A stretch of 7,958 nucleotides of DNA from an uncultured Bacteroidia bacterium. Lineage in GTDB: Bacteria > Bacteroidota > Bacteroidia > Bacteroidales > CAJPTX01. How positions within the stretch are numbered: position 1 is the stretch's first letter; every line of letters starts with the position of its first letter. The notes below the pieces were generated by a model. That model was given only the letters and a program-made list of their open reading frames with translations. It was not told the origin of the DNA and made no database searches. Positions 1 through 3,466 of the stretch are shown here, piece by piece. The translations under genes were made by a program, and so were the position numbers. The stretch is from NCBI GenBank assembly GCA_938040915.1, contig CALHZE010000183.1, positions 1 to 7,958 on the forward strand, read 5' to 3'.

Positions 1-1
1 T

Positions 2-970
2 CATCTTGCTAATCTTAAGCTCTTTAAGACAGGCGACGAAGCGACAGTGGTCGGTTATTTTAGTGGCAGTGGGCAGTACTCTTTCCAGATGCCGACGCAT
101 CCCCTTACCGTAAAGGCAGAGTTCGAAATAGGAGATCAGCCCCCTCTGCCTCAGAAAGCCTATCATTTGTCGTTTGAATCTTACGAGCATGGGACGCTTG
201 CCGCTTCGCACGTCGGCGACATCCCAGAGTTTAGCATTGTGACGGTAACGGCTACGCCAAACGAGGGGTATCATCTTGCGGACTTCTATGTGTGTTTGAC
301 AGAACGCCCCAACGCCCGTCTTCTGGATGTGCGACAGCAGGGGAATCAATACACGTTCCTCATGAGGTGTGACCTTACCGTATATGCGGTCTTTGAGGCA
401 GATACGAAGCCTCCTGTTCCCGAGCTAGAACACTATTCGATCGAGGTAACTCCCCCTTTGCACGGGAAAGTATTTATATACTCAGTTTCGCAAAAAGTTA
501 ATGAGCAGATAGCGATCGAAGTCGAGCCTGAGGATGGTTACGAGTTTTTGCGCCTAGAGCTTTTCCAAAAAGGGGAGTTGGAGCGTAAGATGCTTTTTGA
601 GTCGAAAGATATGATCCCGCTTGTTACTGCGCGGAAAGAGGGGTTTGTCTTTAATATGCCCGCTTATGATGTGACGATACGAGCTACATTCGTCCCTAAG
701 AACAATAGTGGGACTCCTGTCTATGAGTCACCAAATCTAGAGGTTGCCTGCTCGCCTAACCCGTGTCGCGACTTCTTGCGATTGGAAAACCGAGGAGGCG
801 AACCGCTTTCCTATCGAGTGTTCAGCGTGGCTGGGGCGCTTTTGCGCGCGGGCGAATTACCGACGGGTGAGTGTATTATTGATCTCTCGCCTCTGCCCGA
901 GGGGCTCTATCTCGTACACTGCACGACCCCATTCGGTAGTCAGAAGACTTTCAAGGTGGTGAAACAATAG
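2..970 (+). CDS. T9SS-secreted protein with InlB-like repeats (5' end missing)
   Basis: This is the C-terminal part of a secreted or surface-attached protein. The frame is open from base 2 with no stop, so the gene begins before the window; the GTG at 47 falls inside a repeat and is not a credible start. In the 322 visible residues, three copies of a beta-rich module end in similar signatures: YSFQMP..LTVKAEFE (26-42), YTFLMRCDLTVYAVFE (117-132) and FVFNMPAYDVTIRATF (215-230). This matches the divergent InlB B-repeat (Flg_new_2) pattern. Residues about 243-322 form a type A sorting domain of the type IX secretion system, with SPNP (251-254), a VAG turn, LPEGLYLV near 298-305 and a terminal KVVKQ. 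In known T9SS cargo this tail directs passage through the outer membrane, is removed, and the protein is often attached to A-LPS. The repeats suggest a stalk or adhesin; any catalytic or binding domain would lie upstream and is not visible. The repeats could also be assigned to the related Flg_new family. Confidence 0.88.
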   Translation, partial: HLANLKLFKTGDEATVVGYFSGSGQYSFQMPTHPLTVKAEFEIGDQPPLPQKAYHLSFESYEHGTLAASHVGDIPEFSIVTVTATPNEGYHLADFYVCLTERPNARLLDVRQQGNQYTFLMRCDLTVYAVFEADTKPPVPELEHYSIEVTPPLHGKVFIYSVSQKVNEQIAIEVEPEDGYEFLRLELFQKGELERKMLFESKDMIPLVTARKEGFVFNMPAYDVTIRATFVPKNNSGTPVYESPNLEVACSPNPCRDFLRLENRGGEPLSYRVFSVAGALLRAGELPTGECIIDLSPLPEGLYLVHCTTPFGSQKTFKVVKQ

Positions 971-989
971 TGTTCCCGTTAGGGAGTAA

Positions 990-1019
990 AAGAAGGGGGG
1001 CAAAAAAGCCCCCCTTCTT
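990..1019. terminator. Bidirectional intrinsic terminator between T9SS cargo gene and luxS
   Basis: A perfect 12-bp stem (990-1001 with 1008-1019) containing six consecutive G:C pairs closes an AAAAAA loop. The stem ends carry A/T pairs, and a T-rich stretch follows on the plus strand (CTTTCT). On the minus strand the stem leads into TTTACTC. It sits between two convergent stop codons (970 and 1038), so it probably ends transcription from both sides. Confidence 0.85.
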
Positions 1020-1037
1020 CTTTCTCCGCTAGCCCCC

Positions 1038-1517
1038 TTATTTCGGATATTCCATTTGTTCGGGAGTGATATGCTCGAGCACCTCTGTGAGGTAACGGCG
1101 AGCCTCTTCGCGCGCTAGGGAAAGGTTATGTAACTTGTAATTGCCACAGTCTGTCGGCGTTGCGCCAGGGACTTCCCCCTCATAGCTGCTTACGAAATGG
1201 AAGGTCTCGCGTAGCACGGGGACGATATCTGCCGGCATCCACCGTCCTCTTACCAAAAGGTAGTTGCCCGTCTGGCATCCCATCGGTCCCCAGTAGACAA
1301 TCCGTACCCCCCAAACGGGGTGGTTGCGAAGGAACGTCGCCACAAGGTGCTCTAGCGTGTGAAGCGCCCCCTGATCCATTACAGGCTCGCGGTTGGGCGC
1401 TTTCATCCGGATGTCAAAGGTCGTGACAAACTCACTGCCGAGGGCATCAAGGCGTGACACATAGACGCCCCGCAACAGTCGCGTGTGATCGATGGTAAAA
1501 CTGGGTATCTTTTCCAT
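1038..1517 (-). CDS. luxS: S-ribosylhomocysteine lyase LuxS
   Basis: LuxS cleaves S-ribosylhomocysteine to homocysteine and 4,5-dihydroxy-2,3-pentanedione, the precursor of autoinducer-2. It acts in the cytosol as a metal-dependent homodimer within the activated methyl cycle. The 159-residue product has the normal family length and every key residue: the HTLEH metal motif (His53, Glu56, His57), the catalytic cysteine in GPMGCQTG (Cys81) and the third metal ligand in TDCGNY (Cys124). It also carries the family start MEKIPSF.IDH and the FDIR..PNREPV segment. The ATG at 1517 is preferred over the in-frame TTG at 1541, because the protein begins there in relatives and the TTG overlaps the promoter -7 box. 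The gene appears to be monocistronic: rplU diverges upstream and a terminator lies just past the stop. No nucleosidase gene (pfs/mtnN) is adjacent, although that enzyme supplies the substrate. The leader seems to be only about 15 nt long. Confidence 0.97.
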   Translation of the reverse strand: MEKIPSFTIDHTRLLRGVYVSRLDALGSEFVTTFDIRMKAPNREPVMDQGALHTLEHLVATFLRNHPVWGVRIVYWGPMGCQTGNYLLVRGRWMPADIVPVLRETFHFVSSYEGEVPGATPTDCGNYKLHNLSLAREEARRYLTEVLEHITPEQMEYPK

Positions 1518-1523
1518 AGTGCG

Positions 1524-1541
1524 TTGACTTTTTCTAGTCAA
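1524..1541. repeat. Perfect inverted repeat over the luxS transcription start region
   Basis: TTGACT and AGTCAA (6-bp arms, 6-nt spacer) form a perfect inverted repeat. It begins seven bases upstream of the luxS ATG and overlaps the last three bases of the luxS -7 box. It could be an operator for a dimeric regulator, or a small hairpin at the 5' end of the mRNA. It has no U-tract that would make it a terminator. No regulator can be named from the sequence. Confidence 0.5.
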
Positions 1542-1546
1542 AGGTA
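1539..1546 (-). promoter_or_regulatory. Bacteroidetes -7 box of the luxS promoter
   Basis: Read on the minus strand the bases are TACCTTTG, a full match to the Bacteroidetes -7 consensus TAnnTTTG and identical to the boxes ahead of rplU and of the gene at 3467. The expected start point is near 1532, about 15 nt before the luxS ATG. No TTTG -33 element is found at the usual distance; only a T-rich stretch lies upstream. Confidence 0.6.
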
Positions 1547-1576
1547 GATGTAAAAAACGAATGGTATGGAGGGGGG

Positions 1577-1608
1577 TTTGGTAGTTCCACTACAATGCGT
1601 TACCTTTG
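1577..1608 (+). promoter_or_regulatory. Promoter of the rplU-rpmA operon
   Basis: A -33 box TTTG (1577-1580) and a -7 box TACCTTTG (1601-1608) are separated by 20 nt, within the accepted range for the primary sigma factor of Bacteroidetes. The predicted start near 1614-1616 gives a leader of about 30 nt before the rplU ATG. It is the most complete promoter in the window, as expected for ribosomal protein genes. It diverges from the luxS promoter with about 30 nt between the two. Confidence 0.8.
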
Positions 1609-1643
1609 CGTCGTTAAGTGTAATGGAAAAGAAGGGTGCAACT

Positions 1644-1955
1644 ATGTATGCAGTGGTAGAAATCGCTGGGCAACAATTCAAAGTTTCTAACAACCAGCGT
1701 CTGTATGTTCATCGCCTAGAGGGTGCAGAGGATAGCACCGTAAAGTTCGATAATGTGCTCTTAGTGGATCGCGATGGCGCTGTCACCGTAGGAAGCCCTA
1801 CCCTCAGCGGCGCAAGTGTTTCGGCAAAGATTATCAAGCACCTCAAGGGCGACAAGGTGATCGTTTTCAAGAAGAAACGCCGTAAGGGTTATAAGGTGAA
1901 AAACGGACACCGTCAGTGCTTTACCCTCATCGAGGTGAACGCGATCGAGGCTTAG
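1644..1955 (+). CDS. rplU: 50S ribosomal protein L21
   Basis: L21 is a component of the large ribosomal subunit that binds 23S rRNA. The 103-residue product is the usual length and starts with the family hallmark MYAVVEIAGQQFKV. It ends with the basic signature KKKRRKGYKVKNGHRQ (76-91), the conserved rRNA-binding C-terminal segment. The ATG at 1644 is chosen because an extension to 1566 would run back through the promoter -7 box and add residues unlike any L21. The leader shows a weak purine stretch (GAAGGG) about 10 nt before the start. rpmA follows 79 nt downstream, the near-universal bacterial pairing, and both share the promoter at 1577-1608. Confidence 0.98.
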   Translation: MYAVVEIAGQQFKVSNNQRLYVHRLEGAEDSTVKFDNVLLVDRDGAVTVGSPTLSGASVSAKIIKHLKGDKVIVFKKKRRKGYKVKNGHRQCFTLIEVNAIEA

Positions 1956-1990
1956 GCGCGCGGCAAGTTTTCACAAGTATCCACCGAGTA

Positions 1991-2030
1991 TCGGTCTAGG
2001 AGAGTAACGGTTGGTTTAGGAGAGTAACGG
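1991..2030 (+). repeat. 20-bp tandem duplication directly ahead of rpmA
   Basis: Bases 1991-2010 and 2011-2030 are adjacent copies of one 20-base unit, identical at 18 positions (C/T differences at unit positions 2 and 6). The last 14 bases (TAGGAGAGTAACGG) are identical. Each copy carries AGGAG, a Shine-Dalgarno-like core; the second copy's core ends 12 nt before the rpmA ATG. The unit is translated in neither gene. Confidence 0.85.
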
Positions 2031-2034
2031 AAAG

Positions 2035-2295
2035 ATGGCACATAAAAAAGGAGTCGGTAGCTCGCGCAACGGTCGTGAGTCGCATAGCAAGCGATTGGGT
2101 GTAAAGCGCTTTGGTGGTGAATTGGTGAATGCGGGGACGATCCTCGTCCGTCAGCGCGGCACAAAGGTAAAGCCCGGCGAACATGTCGGGGTGGGGCGTG
2201 ACCACACCCTTTATGCGTTGGAAACGGGGTCGGTGACCTTCTATCGTAAGGCAGAAGGGCGCGTGTTTGTCTCGATTGAGCCGTTGCAAGCGTAG
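2035..2295 (+). CDS. rpmA: 50S ribosomal protein L27
   Basis: L27 is a large-subunit protein whose N-terminal tail reaches toward the peptidyl-transferase centre. The 86-residue product is typical in length. It begins directly with MAHKKGVGSSRNGRES, so it lacks the cleavable N-terminal extension seen in Firmicutes. The family signature GTILVRQRGTKVKPG occupies 34-48, followed by GEHVGVGRDHTLYAL. The ATG at 2035 is fixed by the conserved MAHKKG start. It is the second gene of the rplU operon and is followed by a strong intrinsic terminator at 2362-2400. The AGGAG in the preceding tandem repeat is unusual for this phylum. Confidence 0.98.
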   Translation: MAHKKGVGSSRNGRESHSKRLGVKRFGGELVNAGTILVRQRGTKVKPGEHVGVGRDHTLYALETGSVTFYRKAEGRVFVSIEPLQA

Positions 2296-2353
2296 CCGCT
2301 GCGAGGGTTCGTACGGGGGCAGTCTCGCATTTCTCCCACAGGGTTAATTCAGT

Positions 2354-2361
2354 TATGTTTG
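2354..2361 (+). promoter_or_regulatory. Candidate -7 box for the gene at 2479
   Basis: TATGTTTG matches TAnnTTTG exactly. A partial -33 element TTTC lies 20 nt upstream (2330-2333). Transcription would start around 2367-2369, inside the first arm of the inverted repeat, giving a leader of about 110 nt to the ATG at 2479. No other -7 match was seen between rpmA and that gene. The overlap with the rpmA terminator makes the call tentative. Confidence 0.4.
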
Positions 2362-2400
2362 CGCACCTCACAGTTCACGCTGTGAGGTGCGTTTTTTTTT
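2362..2400 (+). terminator. Intrinsic terminator of the rplU-rpmA operon
   Basis: A perfect 12-bp GC-rich stem (2362-2373 with 2380-2391) has a 6-nt loop TTCACG and is followed at once by nine T residues (2392-2400). It is the most canonical rho-independent terminator in the window and lies 66 nt past the rpmA stop. Confidence 0.93.
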
Positions 2401-2427
2401 GCGCACCTCACAGCGTGAACTGTGAGG
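2366..2427. repeat. Nested inverted repeat: two hairpins in opposite orientation around T9
   Basis: Bases 2366-2391 and 2402-2427 are exact 26-base reverse complements separated by 10 nt (nine T and one G). Each arm also folds on itself: 2362-2373/2380-2391 with loop TTCACG, and 2406-2413/2420-2427 with the complementary loop CGTGAA. The 13 bases at 2361-2373 recur as a direct repeat at 2401-2413. The second hairpin has an 8-bp stem and leads to CAACTTTTT. The element could be a duplicated and inverted terminator, a REP/BIME-like doublet, or a leader structure of the gene at 2479. Confidence 0.85.
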
Positions 2428-2478
2428 CAACTTTTTACCCGCTTGTGCGTTTTTACCCAAAGAACTAACGTTAGAGAT

Positions 2479-3327
2479 ATGAAAAAGATCGTTTCCTTAC
2501 TGTTCCTCTCCCTCCTCGCATTGCCTTTTCTGTGTGCAAAAGACGTGATCCGCCCAGACGATATCAATACCTTCCTCAAAAACCCCCTCTATGTGGTGCT
2601 AGACAATAACCCCATGTCAGAATGGACTATCAAGATCCGTGAGGCGGTTGAGAAAGGCTGGACACTTACCAAGTATCAGTTTATCAACGATACCGAGTTT
2701 GAACAGATGCGGGGCGATATCGATAAATCGTTCCTTGTGCGGATTAAGTTCCGTTTCCCTGACGACAAGGTGCGCGCCTTCTACAACTTTATGACTTTTA
2801 CCAACGGCTCTGCCGTGAAAGAAGTGGTCGATATGCCCGAGGTCTGCTCGATCCCTTTGGGTTATGACGCCGTGGCACAAGACTTCTGGAGTTATAAACT
2901 CCTTAGTTTCGTTCGCTTTGCACAAAACCATATTCGGCTCATCCACGAGAACCCCTCCCTCATCTCCTCCAATCCGCTTGATTACTACAATCGCAATATC
3001 CCAGACCTTAAAGACAAAGAAATTTGGATGACAGAAAACGACCTCGCCCCCGACATGCGCTCCATCGTAAAGGTGCGTGACGCGTACTCTGGCGTGGTGC
3101 GGATTGTCAAGCGGGAGGATATTGAGCAAGCTATCGCCGAGAAAAAAGAGAATGTGGTTTTCCTTCACAAGGTGGGACCCGAAGGCACGCGGATGCATGC
3201 CCGTGTCTACAAGACCATCCTCGGGGCTGCCGACGACAAACTCTACTACTTTGACTACCATATGATGAGTCGGAGTAAGGGCGACGGATTCCTTAAGAAG
3301 GATTTCAAGCGGATTAGTAAGCGTTAG
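2479..3327 (+). CDS. Secreted protein of unknown function
   Basis: I cannot assign a function. The 282-residue product begins with a classical signal peptide: MKK, a hydrophobic core IVSLLFLSLLALPFL, and a likely signal peptidase I site after LCA (residue 20). The cysteine at 19 does not sit in a good lipobox. The mature protein is soluble-looking and has no further membrane segment. Its opening (DDINTFLKNPLYVVLDNNP.SEW, then W.LTKYQFI) and the central CSIPLGYD and YKLLSFVRFAQNHI stretches resemble what I recall of conserved, exported Bacteroidales proteins without a known role. No catalytic motif is evident. The ATG at 2479 gives the signal peptide at the very N-terminus; starting at 2422 would begin inside the second hairpin. 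The gene stands alone between two terminators. A promoter-like box at 2354 may drive it. Confidence 0.85.
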   Translation: MKKIVSLLFLSLLALPFLCAKDVIRPDDINTFLKNPLYVVLDNNPMSEWTIKIREAVEKGWTLTKYQFINDTEFEQMRGDIDKSFLVRIKFRFPDDKVRAFYNFMTFTNGSAVKEVVDMPEVCSIPLGYDAVAQDFWSYKLLSFVRFAQNHIRLIHENPSLISSNPLDYYNRNIPDLKDKEIWMTENDLAPDMRSIVKVRDAYSGVVRIVKREDIEQAIAEKKENVVFLHKVGPEGTRMHARVYKTILGAADDKLYYFDYHMMSRSKGDGFLKKDFKRISKR

Positions 3328-3357
3328 CGCCCCCCCCCTTACATCACACGTCGTCGA

Positions 3358-3391
3358 AACGCCCCTGTAGCGATCTGCGGGGGCGTTCTTT
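3358..3391 (+). terminator. Intrinsic terminator after the gene at 2479
   Basis: AACGCCCC (3358-3365) pairs with GGGGCGTT (3380-3387). Five further pairs, two of them G-U, extend the stem inward to a CGAT loop at 3371-3374. The T-tract after it is short (CTTTG). It is placed 30 nt after the stop at 3327 and upstream of the next promoter. Confidence 0.75.
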
Positions 3392-3428
3392 GTTAGGGAA
3401 GAGCAGGTGGGGGATTTCCTCTATCCAT

Positions 3429-3436
3429 TACCTTTG
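3429..3436 (+). promoter_or_regulatory. Bacteroidetes -7 box ahead of the propeller protein gene
   Basis: TACCTTTG matches TAnnTTTG and is the same octamer as at rplU and luxS. The expected start is around 3442-3444, about 25 nt before the chosen GTG at 3467. No TTTG -33 element is seen at 19-20 nt. The box lies inside the longer reading frame from 3407, which is one reason for rejecting that earlier start. Confidence 0.65.
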
Positions 3437-3466
3437 TGTCCTTATAGCAACAAAACAACAATAGGG

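Noticed and set aside
1524..1541. Idea that the Crp/Fnr regulator at the right edge binds the luxS inverted repeat
   Set aside because: The repeat has some likeness to Fnr-type half sites (TTGA...TCAA) but the arm spacing differs from TTGAT-N4-ATCAA, and the two loci are over 6 kb apart with no other link.
1566..1643. Upstream ATG extension of rplU
   Set aside because: It overlaps the promoter and is not found in L21 proteins, which begin MYAVVE.GGKQ-like at 1644.
2300..2329. TGCGAG...CTCGCA hairpin after rpmA
   Set aside because: Only 6 bp with an 18-nt loop and a weak T-tract; the perfect hairpin with T9 immediately downstream explains termination better.
1952..2371. Antisense reading frame (139 codons) across rpmA
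   Set aside because: It covers the certain L27 gene and its terminator, and its translation is low in recognisable structure.
2617..3261. Long antisense reading frame (214 codons, minus strand)
   Set aside because: It lies wholly inside the secreted-protein gene, whose plus-strand product has a signal peptide and coherent composition. The antisense translation is His/Val-rich with no domain, promoter or matching neighbour, as expected for a shadow frame.
3330..3338. Run of nine C residues
   Set aside because: It could be a phase-variation tract, but it lies just after a stop codon and before a terminator, so slippage would not change any reading frame or spacing that matters here.
3407..3466. 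Upstream GTG start giving a 20-residue extension of the propeller protein
   Set aside because: The extension spans the TACCTTTG promoter box and would push the membrane segment away from the N-terminus.
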